5,648 bases of DNA from an uncultured Christensenellaceae bacterium (GCA_934438035.1 CAKSBK010000076.1:1-5648), one strand, 5' to 3'. Numbered from the stretch's first letter, positions 1 to 5,648 are shown. Notes: a model not told the origin generated them from the letters alone. Program-made: numbers and translations.

Positions 1-24
1 GCCTTACGGACTATTGCTCCTCTT

Positions 25-113
25 CCGAAAAAAGTCTCGTCTTCGCTCCCGTAAAAATAACTATCGCTTTCGCTCGGTTATTTTTACTTCGCTCGACTAC
101 CAACTTTTTTCGG
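25..113. repeat. Nested double inverted repeat (two perfect 11-bp stems on one axis)
   Basis: CCGAAAAAAGT (25-35) is the exact reverse complement of ACTTTTTTCGG (103-113). GTAAAAATAAC (51-61) is the exact reverse complement of GTTATTTTTAC (77-87). Both pairs share the same centre (base 69). The two internal-loop strands (36-50 and 88-102) and the apical loop (62-76) are each 15 bases long, so stem arms recur every 26 bases. The unpaired segments carry TTCGCTC at 42-48, 69-75 and 88-94, all in the same orientation, whereas the stems are inverted. As RNA this would fold into a long rod with a large symmetric internal loop. It could be a structured RNA, a dispersed palindromic repeat or a 3' untranslated region of a gene left of the window. 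The pairing is seen directly; the function is not known. Confidence 0.7.
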
Positions 114-117
114 CAAA

Positions 118-142
118 GCGTTCCTCTCTTCGGTCGGAACGC
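118..142. repeat. 7-bp hairpin with UUCGG in its loop
   Basis: GCGTTCC (118-124) pairs exactly with GGAACGC (136-142) around an 11-base loop that contains TTCGGTCG-like sequence. It begins five bases after the nested repeat ends, and its loop carries a variant of the word found in the unpaired parts of that repeat. It therefore looks like the next element of the same structured region and not an isolated palindrome. It has no T-run after it on the plus strand and no usable one on the minus strand, so it is not itself a good intrinsic terminator. Confidence 0.6.
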
Positions 143-148
143 AAACGC

Positions 149-192
149 TCGGAGCTTCTGCTTGCAAAAAAAGAAAAGCTCTGGCTTTTTTT
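149..192 (+). terminator. Probable intrinsic terminator on the plus strand
   Basis: Bases 149-157 (TCGGAGCTT) can pair with 176-184 (AAGCTCTGG) over nine positions, including two G-U pairs, around an 18-base loop. One base later comes a run of seven T (186-192), as expected of a Rho-independent terminator reading rightward. An alternative pairing of the A-run 166-173 with the T-run 185-192 (8 bp) excludes part of the first stem. The terminator would end a transcript entering from the left, either of a gene outside the window or of the structured region at 25-142. The long A-rich loop makes this less certain than the minus-strand terminator that follows. Confidence 0.5.
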
Positions 193-207
193 ACGCATTT
201 ATGCAAT

Positions 208-233
208 AAAAAACCCGGCGGATATTGCCGGGT
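208..233 (-). terminator. Intrinsic terminator of the beta-propeller gene
   Basis: ACCCGGC (213-219) and GCCGGGT (227-233) form a perfect 7-bp GC-rich stem with a 7-base loop. Read on the minus strand, the hairpin is followed directly by a run of T (complement of the A-run 208-213), the classic Rho-independent form. It starts about 12 bases beyond the TAA stop of the minus-strand gene and so marks the end of that transcript. On the plus strand there is no T-run after it, so it works chiefly leftward. Confidence 0.88.
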
Positions 234-244
234 GAGAAAAACCG

Positions 245-1897
245 TTATTTTATTTTTATACCGAATATCTTTTGACCTCTTGTTCCTACGACGATTGTGT
301 CTTCGTAAACGGCGGGCGAGGCTTCTATGTTTGCGCCGAGCTCAATGGTATCGAGCACGCTTCCCGTGACGCCGTCTACAAGATAAAGCCTGCCCTCGCA
401 GTCTCCGATGATTATGCATGCGTTACCCTCTTTATCGTAAACCGCAACGGGGCTTGACCACGCATAACGGCGCATTTTAAGCTTCCAAACCTCCTTGCCG
501 GTTTTTTTGTCAAGAGCGACGAGGTAACCGCTTCTTACGTGCGGCGTTCTTGCTACGGGGAAAATAACGAGGTTATCGATATTGCCCTTTCCTAAAACGC
601 AGGTCGCCTGAATTCCGCCAGATATTCCCGCAACGGTGTTGCATAGATAAGTGCGTCTCCATACGTATTCACCCGTTAAGGCGTTTATCTTAAATATCGG
701 CACGTCGCCCAATTTAAAGAGCCTGCTTGCCGTCCAATGAAGCGAGGTCGCTATATAGATATACGGAACGCCCTCTTCGATTGATAAAACGGGGGAGCCG
801 TTTGTGTCGTCGCAGACGTCCTGCGCCCAAATCACCTTCATTGTGTTAACGTCTATACAGAGCAGGTTTCCTCCGTTATCCGCAATATAGAGCCAGTTTT
901 TATAAATTACGGCGGAATCCTCCATGCCGAGCCAATATTTTTCTTCGCTTGAGCGGGAGGTGGAATATCTCAGCTTTACCGTCTCCGAGGGCGCAATTTT
1001 TATATTCCCGTTTTCGTCAAACGAGGAATTGAGCTTAATTGTGTAAAGTATGCCGTTTTCGGAAGGCTCGATGAGAGTATCCGTCTCTTTTGAGAAAAGA
1101 GGAGAGCTGTCAAAGCCGTGGAACACTCTTAAGGCGAAGGGGTCGGGGCCGCCGCCGTATTCCAAAAGCTTTTCGCCGTTTGTCAGGGAATAAAGGTACG
1201 CTCTTGCGTAGTCTTTTTTCTTATCCGGGCCGGAATCTCCCGGTCCTAAATGAAGAAGCGGCAGCGAGGGGTGAAGAGCGCCCGCGCCCTTAAAGGGCAG
1301 CCCTACGTTTATCTCTTCTCTTGATTTTTCTCCCGTGCGTATGTCTGTAAAATACACCTTGCCGTCCATTGTGGAGTAAACGGCTTCGGTAAAATCGGGG
1401 TCGGCTTTTGCTTTTGAAGAGAGGTTCATATTCTCTTTTTCTTTATCTGCCCATTTTACGATTAACGGCTGACCTGTCCAGCCGCTTCCCGTCCAATAGC
1501 CATTGCCGTAGCCTTTTTTAAGCTTGCCCGTGGGAATGCTCCATTCAATCTCGAGCTTCTTTTCCTTTAAAGGAGCGGTTCCGTAAGCTGCGGAACTTCT
1601 GAAATTATCGCCTCTGAAGGTGCATATGCCCTCTCTCTCGGAATATTTTTTATCGGGGTCAAAGTAAATGGGTTCGCTTCTTTTATATTCTTTTACGGGC
1701 ACACCGTTTACCTCAAGCTCCGGCTTTATGCCTAATAGCTCGGGCTCGGTGTTTTTTGTCGCATGGGGTTCTTTTATTCCGTCGTCCGGGTTTTCGTGAA
1801 CGAACAACTTTGTAAAACGGCGGAAAGGTCTTATGAGCACCAGTATTATAGTATCAAGTGCCATCATGAAAATTCTGAAAATTCTTGACGTTTTCAA
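245..1897 (-). CDS. PQQ-like beta-propeller repeat protein, N-terminally membrane-anchored or exported
   Basis: A 550-residue protein of the PQQ-binding-like (BamB/YncE-type) beta-propeller superfamily, specific role unknown. Residues 1-30 have a short hydrophobic stretch (about 9-22) with basic residues on both sides and no clear signal-peptidase site, suggesting a signal anchor. A charged linker follows to about residue 85, then TFRGDNFR (93-100). Propeller blades are marked by small-polar-small strands ending in a D-x-x-T-G-x-x-x-W pattern: VYFTDIRTGE (181-190), LLCIDVNTMKVIW (345-357), IFKINALTGEYVW (401-413), YLVALDKKTGKEVW (458-471) and LYLVDGVTGSVLD (504-516). SSP/GSP/ASP turns lie at 264-266, 367-369, 481-483 and 526-528. 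No catalytic domain or haem motif is visible, so a PQQ-dependent dehydrogenase is unlikely; a binding or scaffold role at the envelope fits better. The chosen start is TTG, because AGGAG lies 8 bases upstream; the in-frame ATGs at codons 11 and 12 lack a ribosome site. Single-gene transcript, divergent from tilS. Confidence 0.85.
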   Translation of the reverse strand: MKTSRIFRIFMMALDTIILVLIRPFRRFTKLFVHENPDDGIKEPHATKNTEPELLGIKPELEVNGVPVKEYKRSEPIYFDPDKKYSEREGICTFRGDNFRSSAAYGTAPLKEKKLEIEWSIPTGKLKKGYGNGYWTGSGWTGQPLIVKWADKEKENMNLSSKAKADPDFTEAVYSTMDGKVYFTDIRTGEKSREEINVGLPFKGAGALHPSLPLLHLGPGDSGPDKKKDYARAYLYSLTNGEKLLEYGGGPDPFALRVFHGFDSSPLFSKETDTLIEPSENGILYTIKLNSSFDENGNIKIAPSETVKLRYSTSRSSEEKYWLGMEDSAVIYKNWLYIADNGGNLLCIDVNTMKVIWAQDVCDDTNGSPVLSIEEGVPYIYIATSLHWTASRLFKLGDVPIFKINALTGEYVWRRTYLCNTVAGISGGIQATCVLGKGNIDNLVIFPVARTPHVRSGYLVALDKKTGKEVWKLKMRRYAWSSPVAVYDKEGNACIIIGDCEGRLYLVDGVTGSVLDTIELGANIEASPAVYEDTIVVGTRGQKIFGIKIK

Positions 1898-1905
1898 ACT
1901 AAATT

Positions 1906-1910
1906 CTCCT
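1906..1910 (-). promoter_or_regulatory. Ribosome binding site of the beta-propeller gene (decides a TTG start)
   Basis: AGGAG on the minus strand (CTCCT at 1906-1910 on plus) sits 8 bases before the TTG at 1897-1895. No comparable site precedes the ATG codons at positions 11 and 12 of the frame, so the TTG start is preferred; it also retains the basic N-terminus ahead of the hydrophobic stretch. Confidence 0.75.
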
Positions 1911-1928
1911 TAAAGTGTTTATAAAACT

Positions 1929-1957
1929 ATTTTACAACGATTTTTTGCAAATTTCCA
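1929..1957 (-). promoter_or_regulatory. Candidate sigma-A promoter for the beta-propeller gene
   Basis: On the minus strand, TGGAAA (1957-1952) and TAAAAT (1934-1929) are 17 bases apart, matching the -35 consensus at four of six positions and the -10 consensus at five of six. The start of transcription would be near 1922, giving a leader of about 25 bases that includes the AGGAG. The region is AT-rich, and a TATAAA farther downstream is an alternative -10 box without a good -35, so the assignment is tentative. Confidence 0.35.
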
Positions 1958-1982
1958 TACTGCGGCGGCAAGTTCACAGTAT
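1957..1982. promoter_or_regulatory. Dyad between the divergent promoters, possible operator
   Basis: ATACTG (1957-1962) and CAGTAT (1977-1982) are perfect inverted 6-mers with 14 bases between them. The left arm touches the candidate -35 box of the minus promoter and the right arm overlaps the candidate -35 box of the tilS promoter. That is where a dimeric regulator controlling both directions could bind. A 6-bp dyad can occur by chance at this spacing, and no regulator gene is in the window, so this is only a suggestion. Confidence 0.25.
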
Positions 1983-2002
1983 TGTCATAAAAAGCTGATA
2001 AT
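1973..2002 (+). promoter_or_regulatory. Candidate sigma-A promoter of the tilS-hpt-ftsH operon
   Basis: TTCACA (1973-1978) and GATAAT (1997-2002) each match the vegetative -35 and -10 consensus at five of six positions and are 18 bases apart. Transcription would start around 2009, giving a leader of about 55 bases before the tilS ATG. No other pair of boxes as good is seen in the 166-base gap, and no terminator separates this site from the three genes downstream. Confidence 0.6.
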
Positions 2003-2021
2003 ATAGCCTTGAAAATTCATA

Positions 2022-2048
2022 CGGAGGTTGATATTGCCGCCGGTTTAA
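2022..2048 (+). promoter_or_regulatory. Stranded Shine-Dalgarno sequence with a five-codon leader frame
   Basis: CGGAGG (2022-2027) is a near-perfect ribosome binding site but lies 36 bases before the tilS ATG, too far for direct use. Six bases after it is TTG (2034-2036), which opens the frame TTG CCG CCG GTT TAA, ending at 2048, 15 bases before the ATG and in the same frame. An earlier in-frame TTG (2028) abuts the site. This may be a minimal leader peptide (Met-Pro-Pro-Val) coupling translation to tilS by reinitiation, or just a leftover ribosome site. The bases seen are certain; translation is an inference. Confidence 0.35.
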
Positions 2049-2063
2049 TTTAAAATATATAGT

Positions 2064-3413
2064 ATGCTTAACGACAGAGTAGCCGAATTTATTTCGCAGA
2101 ACAATTTATTTTCAAAAGACGACGCTGTGGGCGTGGCGGTTTCCGGCGGAGCGGATTCCGTTTGTCTTCTTGTGTGCTTAAAAGAGGCGGGCTATAAAAA
2201 CTTAACGGCGCTTCACGTTGAACACGGAATCAGAGGTGAAGCCTCCGAGCAGGATATGCTTTTTACCGTGAGACTTTGTGAGTCGTTAAACATTCCGTGC
2301 AGGGTAAAAAGGGTCTGCGTTAAAAAAGAACGGCTTTCGGGGGAAACGGAGGAGTCTGCGGCAAGGCGCTTAAGGTATGAATTTTTTTCCGAGATGACAA
2401 AAGAGCTTTCTCTAAAGTGCATAGCCGTGGCGCACCATATCGAGGACGTTTCCGAAACGCTTATACATAACCTTTTAAGGGGAAGCGGCACAAGAGGGCT
2501 CTGTTCAATGAAGGTTAAGCGAGAGCCGAATATAGTAAGACCTCTTCTGTTTGCAAAGAGAAGCGAAATAGAAGAGTATCTTATAAACAACGGATATTCA
2601 TGGAAAGAGGACGCAACCAACGAAAACACCGATTACACGCGAAATTATTTAAGAAAGACAGTGCTTCCCACGTTTATAAGAATAAACCCGAATTACGACG
2701 AGGCGCTTTACAGGACGTCTAAAATAATTGAGGAGGAGGACGACGCTCTTAACGATATTGCTAAAAAGAGCTTTAAAGCCGTTTCAAGCGTAAATCCCGG
2801 AATTATAGAGCTTAATATAATAAAGCTTAAAGAGCTTCACCCCGCAATTATTAAGAGAGTTATAAGAATTGCCTTAGGCGAGCTTTTAACGCTGACGGAC
2901 GTGGAATATTCTCATATTGAGGCGATATGCGCTCTTATAGAGGACGGAAGAACGGGAAGAAGCTACGAGCTTAAGGGGAGATTTTTTATAGAGATCTCCT
3001 ATAATAGTTTGAAACTTAAGAGCAAAAATTATATAATAAAAGAATACGAGGAAAAGAAGCTTAACGTTCCCGGAAAAACCGAGCTTTCTTACGGAACTGC
3101 GTTATGCGCTTTTGTTAAAGAGGCAAAGAGGTCCTCTTCAAAGAGTCTTGAGCAGTATATTAAAAAAGAGCTTTTAGAGGGCGCCGTGATAAGAACAAGA
3201 AAGTCGGGAGATGTGTTTTCTCCCTTCGGCAGCGGCGAAAAAAAGCTTAAGGATTGGTTTATAGATAAAAAAATTCCCAGAGATAAGAGAGACGCCCTTC
3301 CGCTTTTGGCGGCGGGAAATACCGTTCTTTGGGTTATAGGCGAAGCGATAAGCGAAAAGCTGAGGTTAACGGGCGAGGAAAACGGGCTCGTAAAAATAGA
3401 ATTTATAAAATAA
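2064..3413 (+). CDS. tilS: tRNA(Ile)-lysidine synthetase TilS
   Basis: TilS ligates lysine to C34 of the CAU-anticodon tRNA-Ile using ATP, changing its decoding from AUG to AUA and its charging from Met to Ile. It is cytosolic and normally essential. The 449 residues match a full-length enzyme with both C-terminal domains. The N-terminal PP-loop ATPase domain has SGGADS (27-32), HVEHGIRGEAS (51-61), AARRLRYEFF (99-108), AHHIEDVSET (123-132), RGSGTRGL (139-146), VRPLL (158-162) and the tRNA-binding signature around EDATN and YTRNYLR (182-197). A middle helical domain spans about 210-320. The TilS C-terminal domain (about 373-445) has RKSGDVFSPFG, KKLKDWFIDKKIPRDKRD and the LPLL/WVIGE strands. 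The start at ATG 2064 places the PP-loop where the family has it, although no ribosome site lies immediately upstream. The usual HHxDDQxET motif reads HHIEDVSET here. It is first gene of the operon, 12 bases before hpt. Confidence 0.96.
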   Translation: MLNDRVAEFISQNNLFSKDDAVGVAVSGGADSVCLLVCLKEAGYKNLTALHVEHGIRGEASEQDMLFTVRLCESLNIPCRVKRVCVKKERLSGETEESAARRLRYEFFSEMTKELSLKCIAVAHHIEDVSETLIHNLLRGSGTRGLCSMKVKREPNIVRPLLFAKRSEIEEYLINNGYSWKEDATNENTDYTRNYLRKTVLPTFIRINPNYDEALYRTSKIIEEEDDALNDIAKKSFKAVSSVNPGIIELNIIKLKELHPAIIKRVIRIALGELLTLTDVEYSHIEAICALIEDGRTGRSYELKGRFFIEISYNSLKLKSKNYIIKEYEEKKLNVPGKTELSYGTALCAFVKEAKRSSSKSLEQYIKKELLEGAVIRTRKSGDVFSPFGSGEKKLKDWFIDKKIPRDKRDALPLLAAGNTVLWVIGEAISEKLRLTGEENGLVKIEFIK

Positions 3414-3415
3414 GC

Positions 3416-3421
3416 GGAGGG
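3416..3421 (+). promoter_or_regulatory. Ribosome binding site of hpt
   Basis: GGAGGG lies in the 12-base gap after the tilS stop codon and ends four bases before the hpt ATG. It is a strong, short-spaced site and supports ATG 3426 over later starts in the frame. Its closeness to the tilS stop suggests translational coupling. Confidence 0.85.
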
Positions 3422-3425
3422 TAAC

Positions 3426-3986
3426 ATGTTAAAAGAGCTTGAAGGAAGATTGGGAAAGGATATTGAAAAGGTGCTTCTTACAGAGGAGCAGATAAAGACG
3501 AGGATAAAGGAGCTCGCTTCTCAGATAAGCGAGGATTATAAGGATAAGCAGCCGCTTTTGGTATGTATTTTAAACGGAGCCTCCGTTTTTTACGTAAATC
3601 TGCTGTGCGAAATGGATATACCTCTTACCATGAATTACATGAGAATATCAAGCTACGGCGCAGGAACGGAATCCTCGGGTACGGTAAGAATACTTTACGA
3701 TCTTGAGCAGGATATTACGGATAAAGACGTAATAATAGTAGAAGATATAATAGACAGCGGAAACACTCTTTACAAGCTTACGAACACGCTTTCAAAAAGA
3801 GGCGCGGCTTCAATTAAAACCTGCTGCCTTTTAGACAAGCCCTCAAGAAGACAGGTTGATATAGACGCGGATTATGTCGGCTTTGTCGTTCCAGACGAAT
3901 TTTTGGTAGGCTACGGCCTTGATTACGACGGGATTTACAGAAATATGAAATTTATCGGGACGCTTAAGCCCGAGATATACTCTTAA
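3426..3986 (+). CDS. hpt: Hypoxanthine (guanine) phosphoribosyltransferase
   Basis: This enzyme transfers the ribose-5-phosphate group of PRPP to hypoxanthine or guanine, making IMP or GMP; it is a cytosolic homomultimeric purine-salvage enzyme. The 186 residues fit bacterial type I phosphoribosyltransferases. Seen in order: the PPi-loop segment around LNGASVF (49-55), the flexible-loop signature ISSYG (74-78), the PRPP-binding motif VIIVEDIIDSGNTL (102-115) with the paired acidic residues E106-D107, the LLDKPSRR strand that carries the purine-contacting lysine (about 134-141), and the hood signature PDEFLVGYGLDYDGIYRNM. All catalytic motifs are intact. The N-terminus is about ten residues longer than many homologues (the usual start aligns near D12-I13), but the ribosome site supports the longer form. 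The gene is also called hprT; it lies between tilS and ftsH as in Bacillus subtilis. In Bacillota this enzyme is a known (p)ppGpp target, which cannot be judged from sequence alone here. Confidence 0.96.
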   Translation: MLKELEGRLGKDIEKVLLTEEQIKTRIKELASQISEDYKDKQPLLVCILNGASVFYVNLLCEMDIPLTMNYMRISSYGAGTESSGTVRILYDLEQDITDKDVIIVEDIIDSGNTLYKLTNTLSKRGAASIKTCCLLDKPSRRQVDIDADYVGFVVPDEFLVGYGLDYDGIYRNMKFIGTLKPEIYS

Positions 3987-3991
3987 AAATC

Positions 3992-3996
3992 GGAGG
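3992..3996 (+). promoter_or_regulatory. Ribosome binding site of ftsH (supports a TTG start)
   Basis: GGAGG sits 10 bases before the TTG at 4007. The frame is closed by an in-frame TAA at 3998-4000, and TTG 4007 is the only accepted start codon before the conserved first membrane segment, so the TTG start is nearly forced. Confidence 0.85.
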
Positions 3997-4006
3997 ATAA
4001 CGAGTT

Positions 4007-5648
4007 TTGAAAGATAAGAAGATTTTCAGAGGACCTCTTATTTACATAATCCTCATAATTGCGATTGTTCTTGTGGTTAAGTTCATAGGAACAACCCCGG
4101 CAAGCTCTTCGGAAAAGGTTAAGGGCTATTCGGAATTTATGGAGATGGTGAAAAATGACGAGATCTCTGCTATAGAAGTTCAGGGAAACGACCTTACCGC
4201 TCTTAAAAAAGGCTCCTCTTACGAAAAGAAGGATTTACCCAATAAATACGATTATTCCGTATACGTTCCCTCAATTATACAGTTCCAGCAGGACATTGTT
4301 GAGGTTACGGGAAGCAAGAATATTACGGACGTAAATATAGATGTAGTTTACGAGGCAAAGCCCGAGACTTCTGTTTGGCTGCAGATGCTTCCGTATATAA
4401 TACTTATCGGCGTAGTTATAATTTTCTGGGTATGGATGATGCGTCAGGCGCAGAACGCCGGCGGCGGCAGCGCCATGAAGTTCGGAAAATCCAAGGTGCA
4501 CATGGCTTCGCAGAATGATAAGAACAAAAAGACCTTTGCGGACGTTGCCGGTGCGGACGAAGAAAAAGAAGAGCTTAAGGAAATAGTCGACTTCTTAAAG
4601 GAGCCTAAAAAGTTCGCTTCTTTAGGGGCGAGAATTCCCAAGGGCGTGCTTTTGGTAGGCCCTCCCGGAGGAGGAAAAACGCTTCTTGCAAAGGCCGTTG
4701 CGGGCGAGGCGGGCGTTCCGTTCTTCTCTATTTCCGGTTCGGATTTCGTTGAGATGTTTGTAGGCGTGGGCGCTTCAAGAGTAAGAGACCTTTTTGACAC
4801 GGCAAAGAAAAACGCTCCCTGCATAATATTTATAGACGAGATTGACGCCGTAGGACGCCAGAGAGGCGCAGGGCTCGGCGGCGGTCACGACGAAAGAGAG
4901 CAGACGTTAAACCAGCTTTTGGTTGAAATGGACGGCTTCCAGGTTAACGAGGGAATAATAATGATTGCGGCGACAAACCGTAAAGATATTCTTGACCCCG
5001 CACTGTTAAGACCGGGCCGTTTTGACAGGCAGGTTGTTGTAGGTTATCCCGACGTTAAGGGAAGAGAGGCTATTTTAAAGGTGCATGCCAAGAATAAGCC
5101 GTTATCTCCCGAGGTTAACCTTGCTACGCTTGCAAAAATGACGGCGGGCTTCATAGGCGCGGACCTTGAAAACGTGCTTAACGAGGCGGCTATTTTGGCT
5201 GCAAGAAGAAGCCGCAAGGATATAGGCATGAACGAAATTGAAGAGGCGATTAAGAGAGTTATCGCCGGCCCCGAAAAGAAGAGCAAGGTCATAACCGAAA
5301 AGGATAAGAGATGCACGGCTTATCATGAAGTCGGCCATGCGATTTTGGCTAAGGTTCTTCCCGGCTGCGACCCCGTTCACGAGGTTTCGATAGTTCCGAG
5401 AGGCATGGCGGCGGGCTATACGTTAACGCTGCCCGATAACGACGACAGACACATGTTTAAATCCAAAATGCTTGACGAAATATGCATGCTTTTAGGAGGA
5501 AGAGTTGCGGAGAAGCTCGTTTTGGGAGACATTTCCACTGGAGCCTCAAACGATATTCAAAGAGCTACCGTAATGGCTAAAAATATGGTTGTTTCTTACG
5601 GCATGTCCGATGAAATAGGTCCCATTTATTTGGGAGGAGACCAGGAGG
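4007..5648 (+). CDS. ftsH: ATP-dependent zinc metalloprotease FtsH, 3' end outside the window
   Basis: FtsH is a hexameric membrane AAA+ protease that extracts and degrades misfolded membrane proteins and some regulators. The frame runs from TTG 4007 to the window edge with 547 complete codons; the family is usually about 600-650 residues, so only the end of the protease domain and the tail are missing. Order: first membrane helix (about 10-28), external domain (about 30-120), second membrane helix (about 124-145), glycine-rich linker (152-154), then the AAA+ module from about 176. Motifs: Walker A GPPGGGKT (218-225), pore loop MFVGVG (250-255), Walker B IIFIDEID (273-280), second region of homology with arginine fingers in LLRPGRFDR (333-341). 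Zinc site: HEVGH (440-444), with D516 in GASNDIQ as the expected third ligand. All catalytic residues are present. The Walker A has Gly at position 222 where FtsH nearly always has Thr. Last visible gene of the operon, 20 bases after hpt. Confidence 0.97.
   Translation, partial: MKDKKIFRGPLIYIILIIAIVLVVKFIGTTPASSSEKVKGYSEFMEMVKNDEISAIEVQGNDLTALKKGSSYEKKDLPNKYDYSVYVPSIIQFQQDIVEVTGSKNITDVNIDVVYEAKPETSVWLQMLPYIILIGVVIIFWVWMMRQAQNAGGGSAMKFGKSKVHMASQNDKNKKTFADVAGADEEKEELKEIVDFLKEPKKFASLGARIPKGVLLVGPPGGGKTLLAKAVAGEAGVPFFSISGSDFVEMFVGVGASRVRDLFDTAKKNAPCIIFIDEIDAVGRQRGAGLGGGHDEREQTLNQLLVEMDGFQVNEGIIMIAATNRKDILDPALLRPGRFDRQVVVGYPDVKGREAILKVHAKNKPLSPEVNLATLAKMTAGFIGADLENVLNEAAILAARRSRKDIGMNEIEEAIKRVIAGPEKKSKVITEKDKRCTAYHEVGHAILAKVLPGCDPVHEVSIVPRGMAAGYTLTLPDNDDRHMFKSKMLDEICMLLGGRVAEKLVLGDISTGASNDIQRATVMAKNMVVSYGMSDEIGPIYLGGDQE

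Noticed and set aside
25..142. CRISPR array
   Set aside because: The arms recur every 26 bases but alternate in orientation and differ in sequence; there is no constant direct repeat with unique spacers and no cas gene.
25..233. Insertion-sequence end or miniature transposon
   Set aside because: The inverted arms lie inside a nested structure, not at the ends of an element; no target-site duplication or transposase remnant is visible.
14..235. A 73-codon open frame on the plus strand with TTG start
   Set aside because: The product is almost all Arg, Lys, Ser and Leu, a by-product of the pyrimidine-rich repeat words and A-runs. There is no ribosome site, and the frame runs through both terminator hairpins.
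1090..1293. Plus-strand open frames inside the beta-propeller gene (272-457 and 1090-1293)
   Set aside because: They are antisense to the propeller frame, and their arginine-rich or mixed products show no recognisable domain.
2009..2063. Riboswitch or T-box in the tilS leader
   Set aside because: The predicted leader is only about 55 bases, AT-rich, and lacks a stable stem, T-box sequence or terminator.
2213..3427. Minus-strand open frames at 2213-2629 and 3089-3427
   Set aside because: They are antisense shadows of the well-conserved tilS coding frame and have no ribosome sites.
4667..4675. Internal ribosome site from the GGAGGAGGA run in the ftsH Walker A
   Set aside because: The bases are explained by three Gly codons of the P-loop, and no suitably placed start opens a sensible frame downstream.
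4271..5380. Several minus-strand open frames (for example 4444-4824 and 5044-5316)
   Set aside because: They lie opposite ftsH, whose plus-strand translation is unmistakable and continuous; their products are low-complexity mirror sequences without family features.

Overview
The window looks like chromosomal DNA of a Clostridia-type member of the Bacillota. The main evidence is the gene order tilS-hpt-ftsH, a long-conserved block in this phylum. Strong GGAGG-type ribosome binding sites, TTG start codons on two of four genes, and a PQQ-like propeller protein of a sort I associate with anaerobic gut Clostridia agree with this. Genus cannot be read from the sequence. There is no sign of a phage, transposon, CRISPR array, tRNA or rRNA.

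Layout. Bases 1-204 hold no convincing protein gene. They form a dense series of inverted repeats: two perfect 11-bp stems nested on one axis (25-113), a 7-bp hairpin (118-142), and a hairpin followed by seven T (149-192) that reads as a plus-strand intrinsic terminator. The TTCGCTC-like words lie in the unpaired segments and all point the same way. A second terminator on the minus strand (208-233) closes the next gene, so transcription from the two sides converges here. Bases 245-1897 (minus) encode a 550-residue PQQ-like beta-propeller protein with a hydrophobic N-terminus; its precise job is unknown.

Bases 1898-2063 are a divergent control region. Candidate sigma-A promoters point each way with their -35 boxes close together, and a 6-bp dyad (1957-1982) overlaps both -35 boxes. 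The tilS leader has an odd feature: its only strong Shine-Dalgarno sequence lies about 36 bases before the tilS ATG and instead serves a possible five-codon reading frame.

Bases 2064-5648 (plus) are a tight operon: tilS (tRNA-Ile lysidine synthetase), 12 bases, hpt (hypoxanthine phosphoribosyltransferase), 20 bases, ftsH (membrane AAA+ zinc protease, cut off by the window end after 547 codons). These genes cover tRNA decoding fidelity, purine salvage and membrane protein quality control. In Bacillus subtilis the first two proteins have been reported to act together as an activator of ftsH, which could explain why the order is conserved. I found no clearly new system. The left-edge repeat structure is the item most worth following up.
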